From: Streptomyces pseudovenezuelae
GTDB lineage: Bacteria; Actinomycetota; Actinomycetes; Streptomycetales; Streptomycetaceae
NCBI RefSeq assembly: GCF_001513955.1
Contig: NZ_KQ948145.1
Span: forward strand, 276,212 to 340,211
Reading direction: 5' to 3'
DNA: 64,000 nt
Below, piece after piece: positions 49,515 through 58,085 of the stretch. The translations under genes and the position numbers were made by a program. The notes under the pieces were generated by a model that saw only the letters and a list, made by a program, of their open reading frames with translations, was not told where the DNA came from and ran no database searches. Positions within the stretch are counted from its first letter, which is position 1. The number at the start of each line of letters is the position of its first letter.

Positions 49515-51635
49515 ATGACGACCGAGCCTGACTCCTTTCCCCGCCGGCACGCCCGCACCCAGCGCTTCACCGTCGGCGCGCCACGCGCGTTCACCGTGGC
49601 GCCCGACGGATCGCGGGTCGTGTTCCTGCGCTCTAACTCGGGCACGAACCGGGCCAATTCACTGTGGGTGCTCGACGCGGTGGAGGGCGGGGAGCGCGTG
49701 GCGGCGGACCCGCGCGCCCTTCTGGGCGGCGCCGAGGAGCGCCTGTCACCCACGGAGCGGGCGCGCCGCGAGCGCAGCCGCGAGGGCGGAGCCGGCATCG
49801 TCGGCTATGCCACCGACGCAGCCGTCGAGTTGGCCTCTTTCGCCTTGTCAGGGCGGCTTTTCACGGCGGAGCTGCGGGCCGGGACGGCACGTGAACTGCC
49901 CGTCCGGGGACCGGTGATCGACCCCCGCCCGGCCCCGGACGGACGCCACATCGCGTACGTCGCCCAGGGCTCGCTGCGGGTCGTGGGCGCCGAGGGCGAG
50001 GACGACCGGGCGCTCGCCACCGCGGAGTCGGATCACGTCACCTACGGCCTCGCGGAGTTCATCGCGGCCGAGGAGATGGGCCGGTCACGGGGCTTCTGGT
50101 GGTCGCCGCAGTCCGACCGGCTGCTGGTCGCGCGCGTGGACGACACGCCGGTGCGGCGCTGGTGGATCTCCGATCCGGCCCACCCGGAGCGTGATCCACA
50201 CCACGTCCCGTACCCGGCCGCGGGCACCCCCAACGCGGATGTACGGCTGTTCGTGGTCGCTCTGGACGGGGCGCGCACGGAGGTCTCCTGGGACCGGAAG
50301 CGCTATCCGTATCTGGCCCATGTGCACTGGTCAGCCGCGGGTGCTCCGCTGCTGCTCGTACAGGCGCGCGACCAGCGCAGTCAGCTGTATCTGGCGGCGG
50401 ACCCGGAGTCCGGCGCGACCCGGATGGTGCACGCGGACGAAGATCCAACTTGGCTGGATCTTTTCCCCGGGGTGCCCTGCTGGAGCCCTTCGGGACAGCT
50501 CGTGCGGATCGCCGACGAGGGGGGCGCGCGCGTCCTCGCGGTCGGAGAACGGCCGCTGACCGGACCGCAGTTGCACATCCGCGCGGTGTTGGACGTCACC
50601 CGGGACGACGTGCTGGTCTCGGCATCGGCCGGCACCGAGGCCGAGGCCCCGGAGCTGGGCGAGGTGCACGTCTACCGGGTGAACGAGCTCGGAGTGGAGC
50701 GCTTGTCGCAGGAACCCGGCGTGCACTCGGCGGTGCGCGCCGGGGGCGTGACCGTACTGGTGTCGGCGACCCTCGACCGGCCGGGCTCACGGGCGCGGGT
50801 ACTGCGCGACGGCAAGGAGACGGCGACCGTCACGTCATATGCGGAAGATCCCGGTTTGACCCCGCGCGTGACCTTGACCGAGGGGGGCGCACGCAGGATC
50901 CCGTGCGCCGTGCTTATGCCGCAGGACTACGCCGGTGACAGCCCTCTTCCGGTTTTGCTGGACCCGTACGGGGGTCCGCACGGGCAGCGGGTGGTCGCCG
51001 CGCACAACCCGCACCTCACCTCGCAGTGGTTCGCCGACCAGGGCTTCGCGGTGGTCGTGGCCGACGGCCGGGGCACTCCCGGCCGCTCCCCCGCCTGGGA
51101 GAAGGCGGTCCGGGACGACCTCGCGGCGGTCGTCCTCCAGGACCAGGTCGACGCGCTCCAGGCGCTCGCGGAGGACTTCCCGCTCGACCTCACCCGGGTC
51201 GCGATCCGCGGCTGGTCCTTCGGCGGCTACCTGGCCGCCCTCGCGGCCCTGCGCCGCCCGGACGTCTTCCACGCGGCGGTCGTGGGTGCCCCGGTCACCG
51301 ATCTGCGCCTGTACGACACCCACTACCAGGAGCGCTACCTCGGCCACCCGGACGAGCAGCCCGCGGTTTACCGCCGCAACTCGCTGGTGGACGACGATGG
51401 CCTGGTCGACGCGGTCGGGCCGCACCGCCCGATGATGATCATCCACGGCCTCGCGGACGACAACGTGGTGGTCGCCCACTCGCTGCGGCTGTCCTCGGCC
51501 CTGCTGGCCGCGGGCCGACCGCACGAGGTGCTGCCGCTGTCCGGCGTGACCCACATGACCCCGCAGGAGACGGTCGCGGAGAACCTGCTGCGGCTTCAGC
51601 TGGACTTCCTGAAGCGGTCGTTGGGGATGGCGTAG
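49515..51635 (+). CDS. S9-family (DPP IV-like) prolyl oligopeptidase
   Basis: 706 aa from ATG 49515 (MTTEPDSFPRRHART). N-terminal beta-propeller (1-460) and C-terminal alpha/beta hydrolase: Ser568 in GWSFGGY, Asp648/649 in HGLADDN and His680 in GVTHMTPQ. It lacks a signal peptide, so it should act on short peptides in the cytoplasm. The two peptide transporters next door suggest it degrades imported oligopeptides. It ends at a 14-bp stem terminator. Confidence 0.9.
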   Translation: MTTEPDSFPRRHARTQRFTVGAPRAFTVAPDGSRVVFLRSNSGTNRANSLWVLDAVEGGERVAADPRALLGGAEERLSPTERARRERSREGGAGIVGYATDAAVELASFALSGRLFTAELRAGTARELPVRGPVIDPRPAPDGRHIAYVAQGSLRVVGAEGEDDRALATAESDHVTYGLAEFIAAEEMGRSRGFWWSPQSDRLLVARVDDTPVRRWWISDPAHPERDPHHVPYPAAGTPNADVRLFVVALDGARTEVSWDRKRYPYLAHVHWSAAGAPLLLVQARDQRSQLYLAADPESGATRMVHADEDPTWLDLFPGVPCWSPSGQLVRIADEGGARVLAVGERPLTGPQLHIRAVLDVTRDDVLVSASAGTEAEAPELGEVHVYRVNELGVERLSQEPGVHSAVRAGGVTVLVSATLDRPGSRARVLRDGKETATVTSYAEDPGLTPRVTLTEGGARRIPCAVLMPQDYAGDSPLPVLLDPYGGPHGQRVVAAHNPHLTSQWFADQGFAVVVADGRGTPGRSPAWEKAVRDDLAAVVLQDQVDALQALAEDFPLDLTRVAIRGWSFGGYLAALAALRRPDVFHAAVVGAPVTDLRLYDTHYQERYLGHPDEQPAVYRRNSLVDDDGLVDAVGPHRPMMIIHGLADDNVVVAHSLRLSSALLAAGRPHEVLPLSGVTHMTPQETVAENLLRLQLDFLKRSLGMA

Positions 51636-51642
51636 GCACGGC

Positions 51643-51678
51643 AGCGGGCCGGGACGACATGGCGCGTCCCGGCCCGCT
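51643..51678. terminator. Terminator between the S9 peptidase and the oligopeptide operon
   Basis: A 14-bp stem (51643-51656 with 51665-51678) with an 8-nt loop, between convergent genes. Confidence 0.85.
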
Positions 51679-51757
51679 TACGGCACCCGCACGGCCGTAC
51701 GTCGTAGAGCCTGACGCGTTCGTATATCGGAACCGGGTCGGCCGAGTTGCCTCCGTG

Positions 51758-52795
51758 TTACCGCGTCGCCTCCGGCGGTACGACCTGCTTCTCCTCCGCG
51801 AAGTGGCAGGCCGAGTCGTGCGCGGCCGGTCCGCTCACGAGCCGGAACTCCGCCGGCACAGCGAGCTCCGGGACCTCCAGGGCACAGCGCTCCTGGGCCT
51901 TCCAGCAGCGGGTGCGAAAGCGGCACCCGGACGGGACGTTCGTCGGGGACGGGACGTCGCCGGCGAGGATGATCCGCTCGCGGTGCTCGCGGGCCTCGGG
52001 GTCGGGCACCGGCACGGCGGACAGCAGCGCCTGGGTGTAGGGGTGCGTCGGATGGTCGTAGATCTCGGCGTCCCGGCCGATCTCCACGATCCGTCCGAGG
52101 TACATCACCCCGACCCGGTCGGAGATGTGCCGGACGATCGACAGGTCGTGCGCGATGAAGAGGTACGACAGCTCGAACTCGCTCTGGAGCCGGTCGAGGA
52201 GGTTGATCACCTGGGCCTGCACGGACACGTCGAGGGCGGAGACCGGTTCGTCGGCGACGATGACCTCCGGGCGCAGGGCCAGCCCGCGCGCGATGCCGAT
52301 GCGCTGGCGCTGGCCGCCGGAGAACTGGTGCGGATAGCGGTTGATGTACTCCGGGTTGAGGCCCACGACGTCCAGCAGGTCCTGGACCTTCTTGCGCCGG
52401 TCGCCCTTGGGGGCCACCTCGGGATGGATGTCGTACGGCTCCCCGATGATGTCGCCGACCGTCATACGGGGGTTGAGCGAGGTGTACGGGTCCTGGAAGA
52501 CCATCTGGATGTTGCGGCGGACCGACTTGAGCGCCTTGCCGGAGAGCTTGGTGATGTCCTCGCCCTTGTACTTGATCGACCCTTCCGTCGGCCGCTCCAG
52601 GTTGACGAGCATCTTGGCGACGGTCGACTTGCCGCAGCCGGACTCCCCGACGATCCCGAGGGTCTCTCCCTTGTGCAGCGTGAAGTCCACGCCGTCCACG
52701 GCCTTGACGGCACCGACCTGTTTCTTGAACAGGATGCCCCGGGTCAACGGGTAGTGCTTGACCAGTCTACCCACTTCGAGGATCGGCTCAACCAT
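51758..52795 (-). CDS. Oligopeptide ABC transporter ATPase (OppF/DppF type)
   Basis: 345 aa from ATG 52795. Walker [12 protein letters not shown], signature FSGGQRQRI, Walker [13 protein letters not shown] and a C-terminal oligopeptide-specific Cys-rich region: [18 protein letters not shown]. Overlaps the OppD-like gene by 8 bp. Last gene of the minus-strand operon. Confidence 0.92.
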   Translation of the reverse strand: MVEPILEVGRLVKHYPLTRGILFKKQVGAVKAVDGVDFTLHKGETLGIVGESGCGKSTVAKMLVNLERPTEGSIKYKGEDITKLSGKALKSVRRNIQMVFQDPYTSLNPRMTVGDIIGEPYDIHPEVAPKGDRRKKVQDLLDVVGLNPEYINRYPHQFSGGQRQRIGIARGLALRPEVIVADEPVSALDVSVQAQVINLLDRLQSEFELSYLFIAHDLSIVRHISDRVGVMYLGRIVEIGRDAEIYDHPTHPYTQALLSAVPVPDPEAREHRERIILAGDVPSPTNVPSGCRFRTRCWKAQERCALEVPELAVPAEFRLVSGPAAHDSACHFAEEKQVVPPEATR

Positions 52796-53762
52796 TAAGG
52801 CACTCCGTCCAGAAGTGGCAGGCACTGGACCGGCCGTCGGCGACGTCGTACAGGGGCGGTACGTCCGTCCGGCACAAGTCCCGGGCCATCGGGCAGCGGG
52901 GGTTGAACGCGCAACCCGGCGGGATGTGCATCAAGTTGGGCGGCAGTCCCTTGATCGCGTACAGCTCCTGTCCCTTCTGGTCGAGTCGGGGGATGGAGTC
53001 GAGGAGTCCGCGGGTGTAGGGGTGGGCGGGCGCCTTGTAGATGTCGTGCACGGGGGCCTGCTCGACGATCCGGCCGGCGTACATGACGGCGATCCGGTCG
53101 GCCACGTCCGCGACGACGCCGAGGTCGTGGGTGATGAGGATGAGCCCCATGTTGTACTCGCGCTGGAGCTCGGCGAGCAGCTCCATCACCTGGGCCTGGA
53201 CCGTCACGTCGAGCGCGGTGGTCGGTTCGTCGGCGATGATCAGCGCGGGTTCCAGGGCGAGTGCCATCGCGATCATGATGCGTTGGCGCATGCCGCCGGA
53301 GAACTGGTGCGGGTAGTCCTTCACGCGCTCCCCGGCGGCGGGGATGCGCACCCGGTCCATCAGCTCGACCGCCTTGGCCCGGGCGTCCTTCTTCGACATG
53401 CCCCGGTGCACGACGAACATCTCGCCGAGCTGGTCGCCGACGGAGAGCACGGGGTTGAGGGAGGACAACGCGTCCTGGAAGATCATCGCCATCTCGGCGC
53501 CGCGGACCCTGCGCCGCTCGTCCTCCTTCAGTTTCAGCAGGTCCCGGCCCTGGAAGAGGATCTCGCCGCCGGTGATTTTCCCGGGGGGCATGTCGAGGAT
53601 CCCCATGATCGCCTGCGCGGTCACCGACTTCCCCGACCCGGACTCCCCGAGCACCGCGAGGGTCTCCCCCGCGTCCACCCCGTAGTCGACCCCGTTGACC
53701 GCCTTGGCCACCCCGTCCCTGGTCCTGAACTCCACCTGCAGATCACGCACTTCGAGCAGCAC
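52788..53762 (-). CDS. Oligopeptide ABC transporter ATPase (OppD/DppD type)
   Basis: 324 aa from GTG 53762. Walker [34 protein letters not shown], and C-terminal [17 protein letters not shown]. The Cys-rich end is typical of OppD/DppD, some of which bind a cluster. The promoter-proximal neighbour DppC is 458 bp away instead of a few bases, which is unusual. Confidence 0.92.
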   Translation of the reverse strand: MLLEVRDLQVEFRTRDGVAKAVNGVDYGVDAGETLAVLGESGSGKSVTAQAIMGILDMPPGKITGGEILFQGRDLLKLKEDERRRVRGAEMAMIFQDALSSLNPVLSVGDQLGEMFVVHRGMSKKDARAKAVELMDRVRIPAAGERVKDYPHQFSGGMRQRIMIAMALALEPALIIADEPTTALDVTVQAQVMELLAELQREYNMGLILITHDLGVVADVADRIAVMYAGRIVEQAPVHDIYKAPAHPYTRGLLDSIPRLDQKGQELYAIKGLPPNLMHIPPGCAFNPRCPMARDLCRTDVPPLYDVADGRSSACHFWTECLNG

Positions 53763-54220
53763 GGAGACTCACCTCAGCTTCCGGTCGGGGCGTCGCGGGT
53801 CAGGAGGAACGTCGGCATGGAAAAACTGGTCCGGCGGGCGCCGACATCCCCGACGACCGCACCGGCACACCACCGCGCCCGCCGGGCCCCGCCCTCCTGG
53901 CACACACGAACTCCCCCGCACCGCCCGAACCCGACGGCGGTGATCCCACCCCCACACCACGCCCTCCCGGCTTCCGGCCCGCTGCCCCGGGCAGCACACA
54001 GCCGGGCGGCCGGGAACGGGCCCGACACCCCGCACTGACGGAACGCCCCCGCAGCACCCCGCACCCGCCGCGCCACAACCCCCCGGCGCCGCGCCAGGAC
54101 GAACACCCCGCGCCCAGCGCCGGCCGCCTCGGGTGCCGCCTCGCCGGCCGGTACGGGCCGGGTCGTCCGGACGGCCATGAGGTCTCCCGTGCCGCGGGGG
54201 CTCCCCGTCGTCACGTCCGT
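53763..54220. other. 458-bp insertion in the opp operon between 30-bp direct repeats
   Basis: Operon genes normally touch here. The 30 bases at 53769-53798 repeat the last codons of the permease gene at 54221-54251 with one mismatch and one indel (TCACCTCAGCTTC(C/G)GGTCG, then GGCGTCGCGG). The 422 bp between them are G-rich on the coding strand. An open frame of 146 codons (53774-54214) has no recognisable domain. The direct repeats fit an insertion or tandem-duplication event inside the permease 3' end. Confidence 0.7.
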
Positions 54221-55189
54221 TCACCTCAGCTTCGGGTCGAGGGCGTCGCGGACCGCGTCGCCGAGCATGATGAAGGCGAGGACCGTGATCGCGAGGGCTC
54301 CGGCGGGCCAGAGGAGCATGTGCGGGGCGTTGCGGATGTAGGCGGAGGCCGCGGAGATGTCGATGCCCCAGCTGACCGTGGGGGGCTTGAGGCCCACGCC
54401 GAGGTACGACAGGGTCGCCTCCAGCGAGATGTACGTGCCGAGGGCGATGGTCGCCACGACGATCACCGGGGCGACCGCGTTCGGGGCGATGTGGCGCAGC
54501 AGCAGACGGGAGTTGGAGGCACCCAGCGCCCTGGCCGCCTGGACGTAGTCGTTGTGTTTGGCGGTGATGACCGAGCCGCGCGCGATGCGGGAGATCTGCG
54601 GCCAGCCCAGCAGCACCATGAACCCGATCACCGGCCACACCGTGCTGCTCGTGACGACCGACAGGAGCACCAGGCCGCCGAGGACCACGGGGATCGCGAA
54701 GAAGATGTCGGTGGTGCGGGACAGGATCGAGTCCGAGAAGCCTCCGAAGAACCCTGCGAGGCCGCCGAGGATCGACCCGAGGATCGCGACGCCCAGCGTG
54801 GCGCAGACGCCGACCGTCACGGACGTACGGGCGCCGTACACCGTGCGCGTGTAGACGTCGCAGCCCTGGCCGTCGTAGCCGAAGGGATGTCCCGGCTGCG
54901 AGCCTTCCTGGGCCTTCGACAGGTCGCACTTCAGCGGGTTCCCGGAGGTGATCAGCGACGGCCACAGGGAGATGACGACCAGGAAGACGATCACCAGGGC
55001 GGAGATGATGAAGACGGGGTTGCGGCGCAGGTCGCGCCAGGCGTCGGACCACAGGGAGCGGGGCTTGTCCTGAGGGCCCGTACCGTCGGGGCCCTTCTCC
55101 AGGGTGGTGGCCTCGCTCACCGCGAGATCCATCGCACCGCCCGCTCCGGTCCCGGCGATTGCGCCCTCTGGTTCCTGGTATTCAGGCAT
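54221..55189 (-). CDS. Oligopeptide ABC permease (DppC type)
   Basis: 322 aa. N-terminal 70 residues cytoplasmic, then six membrane helices. The EAA-like loop is in LGASNSRLLLRHIAPNAV, followed by LSYLGVGLKPPTVSWG. Ends ALDPKLR. Overlaps the DppB-type gene by 8 bp. This is the second permease of the minus-strand oligopeptide system. Confidence 0.92.
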   Translation of the reverse strand: MPEYQEPEGAIAGTGAGGAMDLAVSEATTLEKGPDGTGPQDKPRSLWSDAWRDLRRNPVFIISALVIVFLVVISLWPSLITSGNPLKCDLSKAQEGSQPGHPFGYDGQGCDVYTRTVYGARTSVTVGVCATLGVAILGSILGGLAGFFGGFSDSILSRTTDIFFAIPVVLGGLVLLSVVTSSTVWPVIGFMVLLGWPQISRIARGSVITAKHNDYVQAARALGASNSRLLLRHIAPNAVAPVIVVATIALGTYISLEATLSYLGVGLKPPTVSWGIDISAASAYIRNAPHMLLWPAGALAITVLAFIMLGDAVRDALDPKLR

Positions 55190-56105
55190 AGCGGATCCTG
55201 GGGTCGAGAACGGCGTACAGGAGGTCGACGAGCAGGTTGGCCACCAGGAACACCAGGACGAGCACGGTCACGAAGCCGACCACGGTCTGGGTGTTCTGGC
55301 GCAGGATGCCCTGGTAGAGCTGGTAGCCGACGCCGTGGATGTTGAAGATGCGCTCGGTGACGATCGCCCCTCCCATCAGCGCGCCGATGTCCGTGCCGAT
55401 GAAGGTGACGACGGGGATGAGCGAGTTGCGCAGCAGGTGCCGCACGATGACCCGCTGTCTCGGCAGCCCCTTCGCCACCGCCGTGCGGACGTAGTCGGAG
55501 CGCCTGTTCTCCGCGATGGACGTGCGGGTCAGCCGGGTCACGTAGGCCAGGGACACGGACGCGAGGACCAGGCCCGGCACGATCAGCTCGCCGAAGGTGG
55601 CGTCCGTGGACACCGACGGTTTGATCCAGCCCCACTCGACGCCGAGCAGCAGCTGGAGCAGCAGGCCGGTGACGAAGGTGGGGACGGAGATCACGACGAG
55701 GGTGAGCAGGAGGACCGAGGTGTCGACGGGCCGGCCGCGCTTGAGGCCGGTGACGACACCGAGGGTGATGCCGATGACGATCTCGAAGAGGATCGCGACG
55801 ATCGTCAGCCGGATGGTCACGGGGAACGCCGTCGCCATCAGCTCGGTGACCTTCTGGCCGTTGAACGCGGTGCCGAAGTCGCCGGTGAAGACGTGCCCCA
55901 TGTAGGTCAGGTATTGCTGCCAGACCGGCTTGTCGAGGCCGAACTCCTTCTTGAGCTGGGCGGACGTCGCCGCGTCGCACTGCTTGTCGCCGCACAGGCC
56001 CGCGATGGGGTCGCCCATCACGTTCACCATGAGGAAGATCAGCAGGGTCGACCCGATGAACACCGGGATCATCTGCAGCAGACGCCGGACGACGTACCGT
56101 CCCAT
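55182..56105 (-). CDS. Oligopeptide ABC permease (DppB type)
   Basis: 307 aa, six membrane helices. Starts MGRYVVRRLLQMIPVFIGSTLLIF, the standard DppB start. EAA loop: AKGLPRQRVIVRHLLRNSLIPV. Residues around GLCGDKQCDAATS, with two Cys, are in an extracellular loop and unusual for the family. Confidence 0.92.
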   Translation of the reverse strand: MGRYVVRRLLQMIPVFIGSTLLIFLMVNVMGDPIAGLCGDKQCDAATSAQLKKEFGLDKPVWQQYLTYMGHVFTGDFGTAFNGQKVTELMATAFPVTIRLTIVAILFEIVIGITLGVVTGLKRGRPVDTSVLLLTLVVISVPTFVTGLLLQLLLGVEWGWIKPSVSTDATFGELIVPGLVLASVSLAYVTRLTRTSIAENRRSDYVRTAVAKGLPRQRVIVRHLLRNSLIPVVTFIGTDIGALMGGAIVTERIFNIHGVGYQLYQGILRQNTQTVVGFVTVLVLVFLVANLLVDLLYAVLDPRIRYA

Positions 56106-56112
56106 GGCGGGC

Positions 56113-57756
56113 TCAGCCGACCTTGATCTCGTTGTAGACGGGGACGCTGAACGGGTTGAGCTTCACGTTGGAGAGCCGCTCCGAGTAGCCCGCGCTGCCG
56201 TTCTGGTACCAGAGCGGGATGGCGGCCATGTTGTCCCGTACGACCTTCTCGGCCTCCTGGAACTTCGCCACCGCCTTGGTGGTGTCGGTCTCGGCGTTGG
56301 CCTCGTTCACGAGCTTGTCGAAGTCCTTGTTGGACCACTTGCCGTCGTTGGAGGAGGCGTTGGTGTAGTAGAGCGGCTGCAGGAAGTTCTGGATGAGCGG
56401 GTAGTCCATCTGCCAGCCCGCCCGGAAGGGGCCGCTCATCTTCTTCGCGGTGATCTGGCTGCGGAAGTCGGCGAAGGTGCCCACCGGGTTGCCGACGCAG
56501 GCCTTGTCGTTGTCGAGCGCGTTGTTGATGGAGTTGCAGACCGCGTCGATCCACTGCTTGTGGGAGCCGGTGTCCGCGTTGTACGTGATCTTGATCTGGC
56601 CGCCGGGGAGGCCGCCGCCCTCCTGAATGAGCTTCTTGGCCGCGGCCGGGTCGTAGTCGCAGGCGTCCCCGCACAGGCCGTCCTGGAAGCCGCCCTCCTT
56701 GCCGAGGACCGGGGAGGTCCAGTCGGTGGCGGGGGTGCGGGTCTTCTGGAAGATCGTCTCGGTGATCTGGGCGCGGTTGATCGCGCGGGACAGGCCCGTG
56801 CGGACCTTCTCCGAACCGGCCTTGTTCCAGTTCTTGTCGTAGAACGGGAAGGCGAGGGTCTGGATGATGCCGGCCGGGGTGTTGATGTAGCGGCCGCCGA
56901 GGTCGCTCTTGACGTTCTTGAGCTGGGCGGCCGGGACGTCGTCGACGAGGTCGAGGTTGCCGGCCATGAGGTCGGTGTAGGCGGTGTTGTTGTCGGTGTA
57001 GACCTTGAGGGTCACGCCGCCGTTCTGCGCCTTGTCCGTGCCGGGGTAGCCGCTCCACTTCTTCAGGGCCATCTGGGAGCCCTTGGTGTACGAGTCGATG
57101 GTGTACGGCCCGTTGCCGACCGGCTTCTTCAGCCAGGCGGCGTGGTCGGTGAAGAACGCCTGCGGGAGCGGGGCGTAGGCGGGGTAGCCGAGGGTGTCGG
57201 GGAAGGTCGAGAACTTCTGGTTGAGCTTGACGGTGAAGGTGTTGGTGCCGGTGACCTTCAGGCCGGAGAGGGTGTCGGCGGTCTGCTGGCTGCCGTCGTC
57301 CGGGTGCGTCTTGTCGTAACCGTCGATGTAGCCGAAGAAGTAGGCGTTCTTCTGGTTGTTCTTGAGGCTGGCCCCGTAGTTCCAGGCGTCCACGAACGAC
57401 TTGGCGGTGACCTTCTCGCCGTTGCTGAAGGTCCAGCCGTCCTTCACGGTGATGGTGAAGTTCTGCGAGTCGGTCGTGTCGATCTTCTCGGCGAGCATGT
57501 CCTCGGCCTTGCCGGTCTCCGGGTTGTACTTCTTCAGGCTGCGGAAGATCATGTCGAGGACCTTGCCGCCCTGCACCTCGTTGGTGTTGGCCGGCTCCAG
57601 CGGGTTCTGCGGGTCGCCCCAGGAGGAGCTCAGCACCGCGCTGCCGTCACTGCTGCCGCCGCTGTCGCTGCCGCTGTCCCCACCGCCGCAGGCCGTCGCC
57701 GCGAGCGCTACCGCCGCCGCGCATGCGGCCCATTTGGCGTGCGTGGCTCCACGCAT
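56113..57756 (-). CDS. Oligopeptide-binding lipoprotein
   Basis: 547 aa from ATG 57756, with GAGGAGG 9 nt upstream. Lipobox AATAC (Cys24), then a Gly/Ser/Asp linker (GGGDSGSDSGGSS). SBP_bac_5 domain: WTFSNGEKVTAKSFVDAWNYGASL, then FPVGNGPYTIDSY-like and VRTGLSRAINRAQI. Extra paired Cys in LCGDACDYDPAAAKK. First gene of the operon; provides specificity. The BldK system of S. coelicolor has the same gene types, but the different order makes it a paralog at most. Confidence 0.93.
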   Translation of the reverse strand: MRGATHAKWAACAAAVALAATACGGGDSGSDSGGSSDGSAVLSSSWGDPQNPLEPANTNEVQGGKVLDMIFRSLKKYNPETGKAEDMLAEKIDTTDSQNFTITVKDGWTFSNGEKVTAKSFVDAWNYGASLKNNQKNAYFFGYIDGYDKTHPDDGSQQTADTLSGLKVTGTNTFTVKLNQKFSTFPDTLGYPAYAPLPQAFFTDHAAWLKKPVGNGPYTIDSYTKGSQMALKKWSGYPGTDKAQNGGVTLKVYTDNNTAYTDLMAGNLDLVDDVPAAQLKNVKSDLGGRYINTPAGIIQTLAFPFYDKNWNKAGSEKVRTGLSRAINRAQITETIFQKTRTPATDWTSPVLGKEGGFQDGLCGDACDYDPAAAKKLIQEGGGLPGGQIKITYNADTGSHKQWIDAVCNSINNALDNDKACVGNPVGTFADFRSQITAKKMSGPFRAGWQMDYPLIQNFLQPLYYTNASSNDGKWSNKDFDKLVNEANAETDTTKAVAKFQEAEKVVRDNMAAIPLWYQNGSAGYSERLSNVKLNPFSVPVYNEIKVG

Positions 57757-58085
57757 GGAGTGCCTCCTCAAGAGTGCCCCGTGCACTGCCCTTGGCAGCC
57801 GACGCCGGGATATTGATCCATTACACGCCAATATCGCCATATATCGCTTACATCGCATACGAGTGCGGGCCGTACGGGTCATCAGAAGGGGTGACACGCA
57901 TCGTCAGGGCCTCACCTGCACGGCTTCACAGGTATGGACCGATGAGCGGCGCCCGTACTGCTCCGAGGTCTATTTCCGCAGGCCACAGGCCGTTCATGCG
58001 CCGTTGACGGACGCAGACCGGCGCTGATAGACACACTCATCAATTCCGCGGTCCCTGTGCGAGCGATGACGTGAGGTCACGACCC
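57757..58085. promoter_or_regulatory. Divergent control region between the two peptide transporters
   Basis: 329 bp. The left part (57810-57865) is AT-rich with several TAT/ATA stretches likely to hold the minus-strand promoter. The plus-strand promoter is the TTGACG/TAGACA pair listed separately. No small gene can be supported. Confidence 0.5.
58004..58033 (+). promoter_or_regulatory. Candidate promoter of the plus-strand peptide transporter
   Basis: TTGACG (58004-58009), an 18-bp spacer, TAGACA (58028-58033). The ATG is 52 bp downstream, so this operon has a normal leader. Confidence 0.5.

Noticed and set aside
53774-54214. The 146-codon frame in the opp gap as a real gene
   Set aside because: It lacks a domain and an independent promoter, and it ends in the duplicated permease tail. 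I report it as a finding but not as a gene.
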